DNA of 57,618 nt from an uncultured Lamprocystis sp. (GCF_903933125.1 NZ_CAIZIZ010000148.1:1-57618), one strand, 5' to 3'. Positions 1-10,029 are shown, counted from the stretch's first letter. Made by a program: numbers and translations. The notes: generated by a model not told the origin, from the sequence alone.

Positions 1-4
1 CCGG

Positions 5-85
5 ATCCCTGACACCGAGCGGCGCGCCTTATCCACCCTACAGCGGAGCCGGTTTTGTAGGGTGGATAAGCGCAGCGCATCCACC
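5..85. repeat. Palindromic intergenic repeat (cttatccaccctaca ... tgtagggtggataagcgcagcgcatccacc), left copy
   Basis: Inverted arms CTTATCCACCCTAC / GTAGGGTGGATAAG plus GGTGGAT..ATCCACC hairpin; near-identical copy at 57547-57618. Confidence 0.85.
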
Positions 86-170
86 AGCAGCCTTGCCGAC
101 GGGACGCGGTCGGCGGCGGCCACCCAAATTTGGAACTGCTGCGGCCGGAAGCCTTGCATGGCTCATGGCC

Positions 171-1811
171 TTAGGCAAACACGAGCCGGAAACAGCTGCC
201 CCTGGGGTGTCGGCGTTCATACTGGAGCCGGATGCCGTTGGTCTCCGCCAGTTCGCGGGCAATGTAGAGTCCGAGACCGGTGCCGCTGGCCTTGGTGGTG
301 AAAAATGGGTTGAAGATGTCGCGGGCGGACGCCTCGTCAATGCCGGGGCCATCGTCGGTCACTTCCACCAAGGCGCGCCCCGCAGCCTGGCCACGTCCGA
401 CCCGTACCAGGATCTGCGCGGGCTGATCCGGTTGCCCGCCGTGCAACAGGGCGTTCTCGCACAGGTTGGCGATGATCTGATGCAGATGCCGCGGGTCGAC
501 CTCGACTGAAATAGGCGGTGATTCGAACTCCAGCAGGAAACGGGTCTCAGGCAGACCGTGGGATTCCCGGAATTCGTCGCAGAAGGTCTCCAGCCAGGCG
601 ACCAGTTCGGTCAGCTGCAATTCCACCTGATTGCGGCGCGACAGTTGCAGGACACTACGGATGATCTCGTCGATCCGCCCGCTGTTGCGACGGATGATAT
701 CGAGCAGGTGGCGGTCATCCGGCGACAGACCCCGGGTCTCCGCCAGCAGTTGACCGGCGTGGGAGATCGCGCTCAAGGGGTTGCGAATATTGTGGGCGAT
801 ACTGGCGGTCAGCGTTCCCAACGATGCCAGCTTGATCTGCTGGGCCTCCTTCACCAGTTCCTGTTGATCGCGCAGATAGAGCAGCACGCCAGCGGCGCGG
901 TAGTCGCCGAGCAGTTGGCGGGTGGGCTTGATGTCCCGATCGCCGACCCGAATGATTCCACCCTGGGGCGCGGTCGGACGCACCCGCTCCGCCAGCCAGA
1001 CGTCCAACTCCGGGCACATCGCCTTCAGCGTGGTCCCAGGGTGGTCTCCAGCGACATTGGTCAGATCGCGGGCCGACTGGTTCATCAGCCGCACCCGACG
1101 CTCACCGTCCACCACCATCACGCCGATGCCCATATCTTGGATGATGAAGGCATTGAGTTTGGACAGGTCGTCAATGTCGACTTTGCGGCGGGCGACCAGT
1201 TCTTCCATCGCACGGACGCGGCGATAGAGCACATGGGCCAGCAAGGCCAGGGCAAAGAACACGACGCCGAGCAGCCCGGCCTGGGTAAACTCGGCGTATG
1301 GCGCCTCGCCCCGCAGCAGCACGTAGGTCTGTTCGGTCATGACCGCCACCGTCGCGAAGGCGGCGTACAGCAGTGCGAACCGACCCTCCATCAGCAGCGC
1401 GGCCGCGGCGACGGCAACGGCCAGCAGAACGCCGAGACCGCTGCCGACGCCGCCGCCCGCGTGCATCACCAGGGTGAACACGACAAGGTCGATAAAGATC
1501 GCCAGGTACACCTGATTCTCCCGGCTGGGCCACCGGGCGTACAGGATGAGCCCGCTGGCCAGTACCAGGACCGCGTAGACCACCAGGATGCGCCAGGCCA
1601 AGGCCGTATCGACCCGCGCGATCAGCGGATCATCCACCGCGGGGGAGAACACGAGCACCAGCCCCACCACTATCAGCAGACGGAACAGAAACAGCCAGCG
1701 CAGCGACTCCCAGGTGGGGAAGCGCGCGGGCATTTTGGCAACAGGCCGCGCATCGGGCAGTTCCGTCCCGACGCTCGGCGTGCCTGAATCCGGACTTTTG
1801 TCACTGGCCAT
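171..1811 (-). CDS. pilS: Membrane sensor histidine kinase, PilS-like (N-terminal TM region, PAS, HisKA, HATPase)
   Basis: ORF 546 aa; six-TM-like N-terminus, H-box SIAHNIRNPLSAISHAGQLL, G-box TTKASGTGLGLYIARELAETNG. Confidence 0.8.
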   Translation of the reverse strand: MASDKSPDSGTPSVGTELPDARPVAKMPARFPTWESLRWLFLFRLLIVVGLVLVFSPAVDDPLIARVDTALAWRILVVYAVLVLASGLILYARWPSRENQVYLAIFIDLVVFTLVMHAGGGVGSGLGVLLAVAVAAAALLMEGRFALLYAAFATVAVMTEQTYVLLRGEAPYAEFTQAGLLGVVFFALALLAHVLYRRVRAMEELVARRKVDIDDLSKLNAFIIQDMGIGVMVVDGERRVRLMNQSARDLTNVAGDHPGTTLKAMCPELDVWLAERVRPTAPQGGIIRVGDRDIKPTRQLLGDYRAAGVLLYLRDQQELVKEAQQIKLASLGTLTASIAHNIRNPLSAISHAGQLLAETRGLSPDDRHLLDIIRRNSGRIDEIIRSVLQLSRRNQVELQLTELVAWLETFCDEFRESHGLPETRFLLEFESPPISVEVDPRHLHQIIANLCENALLHGGQPDQPAQILVRVGRGQAAGRALVEVTDDGPGIDEASARDIFNPFFTTKASGTGLGLYIARELAETNGIRLQYERRHPRGSCFRLVFA

Positions 1812-2054
1812 GGCATAGACTCTCGCAGCAGTGGACTTCCCGCGCCGGGGCCGAGTGCGTCCCAGGCAACAGGACGACGAAACGCGGAACGCGCATTGAT
1901 CGCCGTGCGTCGGATCAGTGCATTTGGTTCGTCACACGCGGGGCCGGCTCTGCGTGGAGGCGGCTTCTTTGGCAGCGTGTCGGGAATTCGATCAGAATAG
2001 GACGAATCCGACCATCACCGACCATCAGGCCGCCAGGATTCCGCCCGAGCATCC

Positions 2055-3224
2055 ATGAATCTGCACGAATACCAATCCAAACACCTGTTCCAGAAATACC
2101 ACATTCCGGTCCCGCGTGGTGTGACCGTGTCGACGTCGGCGGACGCGGCGGCGGCGTGCCGTACGCTGGGCGGTACCCGCTGGGTGGTCAAAGCCCAAAT
2201 CCATGCCGGTGGCCGCGGCAAGGCCGGCGGGGTCGTGCTGGTGGACAGCCCCGAAGAGGCCGCGGCCGCGGCGCAGCGGTTGCTCGGCACCCGCCTGGTC
2301 ACCCGCCAGAGCGGCCCCGCGGGACTGCCCATCGGGACCCTGCTGATCGAGGAGCCCACGGCCATCGCTCGGGAGCTTTACCTGAGCGCGCTGGTGGATC
2401 GCGCCTCCGCGGCGGTCTTGTTCATGGCATCCCAGGCGGGAGGCATGGACATTGAGGCCGTGGCGGCACAGACCCCCGAGCAGATTCTGTCGATTCGCAT
2501 CCATCCGGCCACCGGGCTGCAACCCTTCCAGGTGCGTCGGCTGGGCTTCGGATTGGGCCTGAACAGCCAGCAGATCAAGGCACTGAGCGGCTTGATGGGC
2601 GGTCTTTACCGGCTGTTCATGGACTGCGATGCGAGCTTGGTGGAGATCAATCCCCTGGTCATTACCGCGTCCGGTGATCTGATTGCCCTAGATGCCAAGA
2701 TCAACCTGGATGACAACGCCCTGGCCCGCCAGCCCGACTTGGAAGCCTGGCGCGACCCCAGCCAGGAAGACGCGCGCGAGGCCCAGGCGAAGGCGCACGA
2801 ACTGAGCTATATCAGCCTTGACGGCAACATCGGCTGCATGGTCAACGGGGCTGGTTTGGCGATGGCAACCATGGATTTGGTGCAGCTACACGGCGGGGCG
2901 CCGGCCAATTTCCTGGATGTGGGCGGCGGGGCCACGGCGGCGCGGGTCGCGGAGGCCTTCAAACTGATCCTGTCCGACCCCAGGGTGCGGGCGGTGCTGG
3001 TGAATATCTTCGGCGGGATCGTCCGCTGCGATCTGATCGCCGAAGGCATCATCCAGGCGGTGCGCGAGGTTGGGGTCGGTGTCCCGGTAGTGGTGCGACT
3101 TGAGGGGACCAACGCGCCTGCGGGCCTGGCATTGCTAGCACAGAGTGGGTTGGCGGTGATCACCGCGGCCAATCTGAGCGAGGCGGCGGACAAGGTGGTC
3201 GCGGCCGCGGCCTTGGCCGGTTGA
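2055..3224 (+). CDS. sucC: Succinyl-CoA synthetase (ADP-forming) beta subunit
   Basis: [25 protein letters not shown]-grasp; [37 protein letters not shown]. Confidence 0.95.
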   Translation: MNLHEYQSKHLFQKYHIPVPRGVTVSTSADAAAACRTLGGTRWVVKAQIHAGGRGKAGGVVLVDSPEEAAAAAQRLLGTRLVTRQSGPAGLPIGTLLIEEPTAIARELYLSALVDRASAAVLFMASQAGGMDIEAVAAQTPEQILSIRIHPATGLQPFQVRRLGFGLGLNSQQIKALSGLMGGLYRLFMDCDASLVEINPLVITASGDLIALDAKINLDDNALARQPDLEAWRDPSQEDAREAQAKAHELSYISLDGNIGCMVNGAGLAMATMDLVQLHGGAPANFLDVGGGATAARVAEAFKLILSDPRVRAVLVNIFGGIVRCDLIAEGIIQAVREVGVGVPVVVRLEGTNAPAGLALLAQSGLAVITAANLSEAADKVVAAAALAG

Positions 3225-3236
3225 GAGACTGAAACT

Positions 3237-4112
3237 ATGAGCGTTCTGATCGACAAAGAAACCCGGGTCATTTGCCAGGGCTTCACCGGCCAGCAGGGTA
3301 CCTTCCACAGTGCGCAGGCGATCGCCTACGGCACTCGCCTGGTCGGCGGCGTCACCCCCGGCAAGGGCGGGCAGCGTCACCTGGATCGGCCGGTCTTCGA
3401 CACCGTCCACGACGCGGTCAGCGCGACCGGGGCGGACGCCACCATGATCTATGTCCCGGCCGCCTACGCGGCAGACGCCATCCTGGAAGCCGCGGATGCC
3501 GGCATTCGCGTCATCGTCTGTATCACCGAAGGCATCCCGGTACTGGATATGCTGCGGGTCAAGGCCGCGCTGGCGGGCCACCCGGCGATCCTGATCGGCC
3601 CCAATTGTCCGGGCGTCATCACCCCGGGCGAGTGCAAGATCGGCATCATGCCGGGCCATATCCACACCCCCGGCCGGGTCGGCATCATCTCCCGTTCGGG
3701 TACCCTGACCTATGAGGCGGTCTTTCAGGTCACCAATGCCGGTTTGGGTCAAAGCACCTGTATCGGCATCGGCGGCGACCCCATCCAGGGACTGGACTTC
3801 GTCGCCTGTCTGGCCTTGTTCGAGGCCGATCCGGGTACCGAGGGAGTCATCCTCGTGGGCGAGATCGGCGGTGGGGCAGAGGAGGCGGCGGCCGAGTATA
3901 TCCAGGCGCACATGACCAAGCCGGTGGTCGCCTACATCGCCGGCGTCACGGCCCCGGCCGGCAAACGGATGGGCCACGCGGGCGCCATCGTCACCGGCGG
4001 GAAGGGCACCGCGGAAGACAAATTCGCCGCCCTGGAGGCGGCCGGGGTGACGACGGTGCGCTCACCAGCCCAAATGGGCGCGCGCATGGCGCAATTGCTC
4101 GGGAGTGCTTAG
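3237..4112 (+). CDS. sucD: Succinyl-CoA synthetase alpha subunit
   Basis: [42 protein letters not shown] phosphohistidine region. Confidence 0.95.
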   Translation: MSVLIDKETRVICQGFTGQQGTFHSAQAIAYGTRLVGGVTPGKGGQRHLDRPVFDTVHDAVSATGADATMIYVPAAYAADAILEAADAGIRVIVCITEGIPVLDMLRVKAALAGHPAILIGPNCPGVITPGECKIGIMPGHIHTPGRVGIISRSGTLTYEAVFQVTNAGLGQSTCIGIGGDPIQGLDFVACLALFEADPGTEGVILVGEIGGGAEEAAAEYIQAHMTKPVVAYIAGVTAPAGKRMGHAGAIVTGGKGTAEDKFAALEAAGVTTVRSPAQMGARMAQLLGSA

Positions 4113-4152
4113 GGTGGATCAGCGCAGCGCAGCCGCAAACCGGAGGGCCGAG

Positions 4153-5775
4153 GTGGCTTGTCGTATTCAGATCGCACAATTGAACCTCCTGGTCGGCGAC
4201 GTGCCGGGCAATGCGCAGCGCGTTATCACCGCCGCGCACGAGGCGCGGGGCGCCGGCGCGGATTTAGTGGTATTTCCTGAACTGACGCTGACCGGCTACC
4301 CGCCGGAGGATTTGCTGCTACGTCCGGAACTGCTCGAGCGGGTCGATGCCGCCCTGGCCCGGGTCTGTGCCGAGACCCCCGGCATCACCCTGGTGCTGGG
4401 TTATCCGCGGGCCGCGCCCGACGGATTGATCAACGCCGCCGGGGTGATCCGTGACGGCGCCCTGGTGACCGAGTACGCCAAACAGGAATTGCCCAACTAC
4501 AGCGTCTTCGACGAGAAGCGCTATTTCCAGCCGGGCACGTCGGCGGTGGTCTTCGAGCACCGCGGGTTACGCCTGGGTCTGAGCGTCTGCGAGGACATCT
4601 GGCGTCAGGCACCGACGGCGGCAGCCGCCGCGGCCGGGGCCCAGGTGCTGATCAACATCAATGCCTCACCCTTCCATGCCGGCAAGCAGGCCGAGCGTGA
4701 GGCCCTGGTCGCCCGCCGTGCCGGCACCCATGGACTGACCATTCTCTATGCCAATCTGGTTGGCGGCCAGGATGAGCTGGTGTTCGACGGGGGCTCATTT
4801 GTGGTCGATCGGGCGGGTCGGGTCCAGGCCCGGTCACCCCAGTTTCAGGAGCACGCACTCCTGGTCGACCTGGCCGCGGACGGCACGCTCTGCGAGGCTG
4901 CTGCGCCTGGACAGGGCGCGGTCCCTACGGCGTCGGCGCAAGACGAGGCGGCGATCTACAGCGCCCTGGTGCTCGGCGTGCGCGACTATGTGCGAAAAAA
5001 CGGATTCAGCGGCGCCGTACTCGGCCTCTCCGGCGGAGTCGACTCGGCCCTGACCCTGGCCATCGCGGTCGACGCCCTGGGGGCGGACCAGGTGGAAGCG
5101 GTCCTGATGCCGTCGCGCTACACCGCGGACATGAGCAATGAGGACGCCCTGGAGCAGGCCCGCAGGCTGGGAGTCCGGACCTGTACGATCCCCATCGGGC
5201 CGGCCTTCGACAGCTTTCTCGCCATGCTCAAACCCGCGTTCGGTGATCGCGCCCCCGACGTCACGGAAGAGAATATCCAGGCCCGCTGTCGCGGCGTCAT
5301 CCTGATGGCGCTCAGCAACAAACACGGCCGCATCCTGCTCACCACCGGTAACAAAAGCGAAATGTCGGTCGGCTATGCCACCCTCTACGGCGACATGGCC
5401 GGCGGTTTCGCCCCCATCAAGGACGTGCCCAAGACCCTGGTCTATCGGCTCGCGCAGTACCGCAACGGGCTGGCCCCGATCATCCCGGAGCGGGTGCTGA
5501 CCCGCGCGCCCTCGGCGGAACTGCGTCCGGATCAGACCGATCAGGACAGCCTGCCTCCCTACGAAATCCTGGACCCGATCCTGCGGCTCTATATCGAGGA
5601 AGACCAGAGCGTAGACTCAATCGTTGCCCAAGGCTTCGCTGCGGCTGAGGTACGCCGCGTCGTGCGCCTGGTGGACCGCAACGAATATAAGCGCCGTCAG
5701 GCTCCGCCGGGGGTGCGGATTTCCCGACGGGCTTTCGGCCGCGATCGGCGCTACCCGATCACCAGCGGGTTCTGA
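4153..5775 (+). CDS. nadE: NAD+ synthase, glutamine-hydrolysing (nitrilase + NAD synthase domains)
   Basis: ORF 4105-5775; GTG at 4153 (VACRIQIAQLNLLVGDV) preceded by GGAGG fits the family N-terminus; SGGVDSALT PP-loop. Confidence 0.92.
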   Translation: MACRIQIAQLNLLVGDVPGNAQRVITAAHEARGAGADLVVFPELTLTGYPPEDLLLRPELLERVDAALARVCAETPGITLVLGYPRAAPDGLINAAGVIRDGALVTEYAKQELPNYSVFDEKRYFQPGTSAVVFEHRGLRLGLSVCEDIWRQAPTAAAAAAGAQVLININASPFHAGKQAEREALVARRAGTHGLTILYANLVGGQDELVFDGGSFVVDRAGRVQARSPQFQEHALLVDLAADGTLCEAAAPGQGAVPTASAQDEAAIYSALVLGVRDYVRKNGFSGAVLGLSGGVDSALTLAIAVDALGADQVEAVLMPSRYTADMSNEDALEQARRLGVRTCTIPIGPAFDSFLAMLKPAFGDRAPDVTEENIQARCRGVILMALSNKHGRILLTTGNKSEMSVGYATLYGDMAGGFAPIKDVPKTLVYRLAQYRNGLAPIIPERVLTRAPSAELRPDQTDQDSLPPYEILDPILRLYIEEDQSVDSIVAQGFAAAEVRRVVRLVDRNEYKRRQAPPGVRISRRAFGRDRRYPITSGF

Positions 5776-5792
5776 GCGAGCCTTAAAAGAAG

Positions 5793-5904
5793 ATGCTCTC
5801 ACAAAGACGCGAAGACACGAAGAAGAAAAGAGAGATAAGAAGTCAGGATAAGGCTTCTCGAACTTTGTGTCTTTGTGAGAGGATTTCTTCTCTTTCTTCC
5901 GTGT
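5793..5904. repeat. Imperfect inverted repeat downstream of nadE (CTCTCACAAAGACGCGAAG ... CTTTGTGTCTTTGTGAGAG)
   Basis: Arms 5793-5814 and 5863-5884, with a second pair of purine/pyrimidine-rich arms inside and outside. Confidence 0.75.
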
Positions 5905-5945
5905 TTTCGTGAAAAACCCTTGATCCGGCTCCCAGGCTCAAGCGC

Positions 5946-6106
5946 GTAGGGTGCGGTGAGGTACGGACACGGGTGGCGAAACGTAACCCGTTGAAAGAAG
6001 AATTGGTAGGCGCTTTTCTTCAATGGGTTAGTGAATTCGCTACCAGTGTCAGGAATGAACCGCACCGCGAGTAGGTGGTGCGGTTCGCAAGCTCATCGCA
6101 CCCCCC
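5946..6106. repeat. Composite of nested/adjacent palindromes
   Basis: GTAGGGTGCGGTGAG (5946-5960)/CTCATCGCACCCCCC (6092-6106) enclose TAACCCGTTGAAAGAAGAA (5984-6002)/TTTTCTTCAATGGGTTA (6014-6030) and GAACCGCACC (6057-6066)/GGTGCGGTTC (6077-6086). Confidence 0.8.
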
Positions 6107-6141
6107 AAGACTTGGTGGCCGGCACGATGATCAAGGCCCGT

Positions 6142-7452
6142 TCAGCGGGCGGCCACCGCGCTCTCGGCGACGCCGATCAAGACCGGAGACCGCAACTCCT
6201 CCGGCAGATTGGTGAACTTCTCAGCCAGGGCCGGCCACAGCAGGTTGTAGTACAGCTCACCGCGCACCAACACCACCCCCTTGGCCGGAATCTGATAGCT
6301 CAACTCGCGCACCTCATGCGGCTTGAGGCGGGTGTCGTCACCGGCCTTGGTCGCGGTCGGGGGGGGCGCCGGCATGCCCTTATCGTCGACCATGTTGTAG
6401 GAGAAATAGGCTTTGGGATCACCTTTGGATGGATGGCCTTCGGCGTTCTGCCACACCAGGTTCCCGGCCGCGTCATAGGCGGCAAGCTTCAGGTACAGAT
6501 TGCGAAACGGCGCGCCGGTGGGCATGGAATGCGGCTGCAGGTTCTGCAACCGGACCTTGGTCTTGACCTTGCCGTCCGCCGCATCGGTGGTCAGGGTGAA
6601 CACGACACTGCGCTTGAGCATGCCGGCGTTGTGACCGCCGCCCATGGTGTGGTCCGAGATGCCGCCCGCGACCGGCATATGGCAGGATTGGCAAACGACT
6701 TTCGAGGCACCCTCCAGATACTCGTTGCCGGTCTGACAGAGCGGGACGCCCTGGGGATTGTTGCGCTGGTCGTGGCAGCCCATGCACGCATCGGAGGTCT
6801 TGAATTGAACGGCGTTGGCCTCCAGCGGCAGGGCCGGTACCGGTTGACCGCGGAACTCGACCGGCTCACCCAGGTGCGGGTTGGGTTTTTGGTCGGTACC
6901 GTCACCGACGGCTCCGCCGAACAGGTCGCCGCCGGCACTGAGTTTTTGCAGCCCGCGCGGGAAGCCGGCGGGTCCTTGAAGTGTATCGCTCAACGTGTAG
7001 GCCGCGAGCCCCAGACGCAGTTTGCCGTCCTCGCCTTTGACGCCCTTGAAGCCCGCGATGGTATGGCAGGCCACACAGTTCACCCCCTCGCTATAGGCCG
7101 GCATGGCATCGAGCTTGGTGGTCTTGTCGCGGGCGGCATTGGGAGCATGACAGGAGAGACAGACCGGAAAGGTCTTCGTCTTCTGGTGAACCTGCCCTTC
7201 GGCCTGGGGATCGCCAACTTCCTGGCGGTAAAAAGTCCCGTGGATCGGGTCGCTGAGGGCTGTACTCTTGGCATGCATTGATCCCTGCCACTGGCGGTAT
7301 ATCTCCTGATGGCAATCCTTGCAGACCTCCGCCGAGACCTGGTGGATCGGGGTTTGCTGGTCGGCAGCGGACAGTGCGGCAGGGCCGCCGATGCAGGCCA
7401 GGGCCAGCAGCAGCGTCCGGGCCAGATCGCGATTGGTACCGAAAATACGCAT
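6142..7452 (-). CDS. Periplasmic multiheme cytochrome c (five CXXCH), cytochrome c554-like
   Basis: CKDCH, CLSCH, CVACH, CMGCH, CQSCH; signal peptide MRIFGTNRDLARTLLLALACIGGPAALSA (start at 7452 preferred over 7470). Confidence 0.8.
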   Translation of the reverse strand: MRIFGTNRDLARTLLLALACIGGPAALSAADQQTPIHQVSAEVCKDCHQEIYRQWQGSMHAKSTALSDPIHGTFYRQEVGDPQAEGQVHQKTKTFPVCLSCHAPNAARDKTTKLDAMPAYSEGVNCVACHTIAGFKGVKGEDGKLRLGLAAYTLSDTLQGPAGFPRGLQKLSAGGDLFGGAVGDGTDQKPNPHLGEPVEFRGQPVPALPLEANAVQFKTSDACMGCHDQRNNPQGVPLCQTGNEYLEGASKVVCQSCHMPVAGGISDHTMGGGHNAGMLKRSVVFTLTTDAADGKVKTKVRLQNLQPHSMPTGAPFRNLYLKLAAYDAAGNLVWQNAEGHPSKGDPKAYFSYNMVDDKGMPAPPPTATKAGDDTRLKPHEVRELSYQIPAKGVVLVRGELYYNLLWPALAEKFTNLPEELRSPVLIGVAESAVAAR

Positions 7453-7670
7453 CGGGATGTCACTCCTCATCGGTCGTTAGGGCTGCATCAACCCTTGTCA
7501 CCAGTGGGTGCTGCGGGGATGATTCAGCGCGGTTCTTGTTGGCCGCGGATGTTGGCAATGGAAAAGACCCTGGTCAACAGAAAAATCACGTCTGGTCGTA
7601 CGCTCGACGACGCACCGGCAGGAGATTCTCGGCAACGCCCGAAGGCTAAGAAAAAGTAATTAAGAAAATA

Positions 7671-9137
7671 ATGAATTTCAGAAATACTTATCGATTAGTT
7701 AGTGACACAGGGTGCCACGGCATTGCATTCTCAATACTCATCGTCTTGTGGTTGAGTCCCGCTGACGCGGCCAAGGTCGCCCTCGATCCAGGCCAATGGG
7801 GGCACCCGGCGGGTGAGGCCTGCGTGAGTTGTCATCTGAAGGCGTCGAGCGGCCTGGCGGCGCAGTGGCAAGCGAGCGCCCATCAGCGGGCCGGCGTGAA
7901 TTGCATGGACTGCCATCAGGCGACCGCGGCCGATGCGGATGCCCGCGAGCACGAGGGTCAAGTGATCGCCACCATCGTCTCACCCAAGGATTGCGGGCGC
8001 TGCCATACCCAGGAGTTCGAGGAACAACAAGGCTCGGTCCACGCGGAAGCCTATGCCATCATCAAGGATCGGGTGCCCGCCCTGGCGCAGAACCTGACCG
8101 GCCCCGCGGTCCAGGCGGCGGGCTGCGACCAGTGCCACGGTTCGTTGGTCAAGGTGCGCGGCGACGGCAGCCTGGACGCGGCGACCTGGCCCAACTCCGG
8201 AATCGGACGCGTCAACCCCGACGGATCCAAGGGGTCCTGCTCGGCCTGTCACGGCCGGCACCTGTTCTCCAAGGCTCAAGCGCGCGAACCGCAAGCTTGC
8301 GTGCGCTGCCACGCGGGTCCGGATTCGCCCGACAAAGAGATCTACGAAGCCTCGAAGCATGGGATGCTCTATGCCTCCCAGCGTGACCGCATGAATCTGG
8401 ATGCGCCGGAATGGGTCGCCGGCCGCGACTATACGGCCGCCCCCACCTGCGTCACCTGCCACATGGGCGCCGCCGGCAAACTCCCGGCCACCCATGATGT
8501 TGGTCTACGTAATGCCTGGAGCCTCAACAGCCCGGTGTCGCAACGGCAACTGCTCGTCGTGCTGGAGGACGGCGGCAAGCTCGAGTTACCGGCGAGCGCA
8601 CCGGTCCCCAAGCGCGGGGCCGAGATCACCAAGGCCGACGGCACGCTCGGCAAAGTCAAGTCGGTGGGGACGCCGGAGCGCCGCCGTCAGGCGATGTCCA
8701 TGGTCTGCCAGGAATGCCATGGCAAACTTTTCACCGACGCCTTCATGAAGCAGTTCGACGCCGTGGTGGACCTGTTCAACGGCAAGTTCGCCCAGCCCGC
8801 GCAGGCGATCATGGCCGGACTCTACGCCCAGGGTTTGCTGACCCCGCTGCCCTTCGACGAGCCGATCGAGTTCACCTATTGGGAACTCTGGCACGACGAG
8901 GGCGCCCGCGCCCGTCACGGCGCGGCCATGGCCAGCCCGAACCATACCTGGTGGGAGGGGATGTATCTGGTGGGGCGCAATTTTTATAGTCGTTTTCTGC
9001 CCGCGGCGCGGGCGGCGGCCGGTGACCGGTCAGCCGAATTGGTGGAGGCCCACCTGACCGGTGACCATCATCAGTGGCTGACCGATCCGGCCGCGGGCAA
9101 TCCAATCCTCGGCAGCAGCGCATCGGAGGCCCCCTGA
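7671..9137 (+). CDS. Octaheme cytochrome c, hydroxylamine oxidoreductase (HAO)-like family
   Basis: Eight CXXCH: CVSCH, CMDCH, CGRCH, CDQCH, CSACH, CVRCH, CVTCH, CQECH; signal peptide; adjacent to NapC-type tetraheme. Confidence 0.8.
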   Translation: MNFRNTYRLVSDTGCHGIAFSILIVLWLSPADAAKVALDPGQWGHPAGEACVSCHLKASSGLAAQWQASAHQRAGVNCMDCHQATAADADAREHEGQVIATIVSPKDCGRCHTQEFEEQQGSVHAEAYAIIKDRVPALAQNLTGPAVQAAGCDQCHGSLVKVRGDGSLDAATWPNSGIGRVNPDGSKGSCSACHGRHLFSKAQAREPQACVRCHAGPDSPDKEIYEASKHGMLYASQRDRMNLDAPEWVAGRDYTAAPTCVTCHMGAAGKLPATHDVGLRNAWSLNSPVSQRQLLVVLEDGGKLELPASAPVPKRGAEITKADGTLGKVKSVGTPERRRQAMSMVCQECHGKLFTDAFMKQFDAVVDLFNGKFAQPAQAIMAGLYAQGLLTPLPFDEPIEFTYWELWHDEGARARHGAAMASPNHTWWEGMYLVGRNFYSRFLPAARAAAGDRSAELVEAHLTGDHHQWLTDPAAGNPILGSSASEAP

Positions 9138-9766
9138 TGACCCGCCTGGGCATCCCGGTTTTCATCACCCGGCACGTCCTGATCGCGCTGGTGGTCGGAG
9201 GTATCGGCGGGGTCCTCTTCGCTGGATTTCTGCTCGAATTCGATCGCTTTACCAGCCGCAATGCCTTCTGCACCGCGTGCCACTCCATGATCTATGCCGA
9301 GACCGCTTACCAGCGCTCCGCACACTACAACTCGGCATCGGGGGTCCGCGCCTCCTGTGGCGACTGCCATGTCTCGCCCGGCCTGTTGGCAGCCACCTGG
9401 GATCACCTGATCGGCGGCAAGGATTTGCTCAAGCAGTGGTTCGGGGCAGACGATGACGATCCGGTGGTCAATGCCCTGCGATTGCCGGAGTCCGCTTTCG
9501 CCGCGCGCGCCTGGTTCCGCAGCCGTGACTCGGCCACTTGCAAGCGCTGTCACACCATGGAGGCGATCCAAGGCAAACGCGCCGATACCGCTGCGATCCA
9601 CCGGGAGGAGACCGCGGGCAAGACCTGCGTCGACTGCCACTATAATCTGGTCCACCGGCCGGTTCCCGACGAAAGCACCTTTAAGCGTGACGCCTGGAAT
9701 CGGATGATCGAGGAGGAGTTTGGTCTGGCTCCGGGCATGGCCGGTCGGATGATGGCGGAAGAGTGA
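9137..9766 (+). CDS. NapC/NirT/NrfH-type membrane-anchored tetraheme cytochrome c
   Basis: ATG at 9137 overlaps the octaheme stop (TGATGA); N-terminal TM; CTACH, CGDCH, CKRCH, CVDCH. Confidence 0.85.
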   Translation: MTRLGIPVFITRHVLIALVVGGIGGVLFAGFLLEFDRFTSRNAFCTACHSMIYAETAYQRSAHYNSASGVRASCGDCHVSPGLLAATWDHLIGGKDLLKQWFGADDDDPVVNALRLPESAFAARAWFRSRDSATCKRCHTMEAIQGKRADTAAIHREETAGKTCVDCHYNLVHRPVPDESTFKRDAWNRMIEEEFGLAPGMAGRMMAEE

Positions 9767-9807
9767 CCGGCCGGGAGCCGGATGGTCGATGCTTTGCCAG
9801 AGATCGC

Positions 9808-10029
9808 CTAATGCAGACACTCCGTCAGGCGTCGGGCGTTGCCCGGCCAGAGTGCGATCAGCACGGCGACCACCAGGGTGACGGCCGCCCCCAGCACCAG
9901 CAGCAGTGCGATCTGACTGGCGGGCACAGCCAGCCCGGTGCACTCGGCGAAGGCGAGCATCAGGGTACCCGCCAGGAACAAGCCAGCGGACAGGATGACC
10001 GCCGACCGCATCGTCGTACAAGTTGTCAC
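9808..10029 (-). CDS. Small two-TM hypothetical membrane protein
   Basis: 73 aa hydrophobic ORF in a gap between genes; no strong family recognition. Confidence 0.35.
   Translation of the reverse strand: MTTCTTMRSAVILSAGLFLAGTLMLAFAECTGLAVPASQIALLLVLGAAVTLVVAVLIALWPGNARRLTECLH

Noticed and set aside
558-1787. 409-aa plus-strand ORF
   Set aside because: Antisense of the well-supported pilS; Gln/His/Asp-rich composition typical of high-GC antisense frames.
5799-6065. 88-aa minus ORF after nadE
   Set aside because: Runs entirely through inverted-repeat sequence; no protein-like composition.
6031-7281. 416-aa plus-strand ORF
   Set aside because: Antisense to the pentaheme cytochrome, whose CXXCH motifs show the minus strand is coding.
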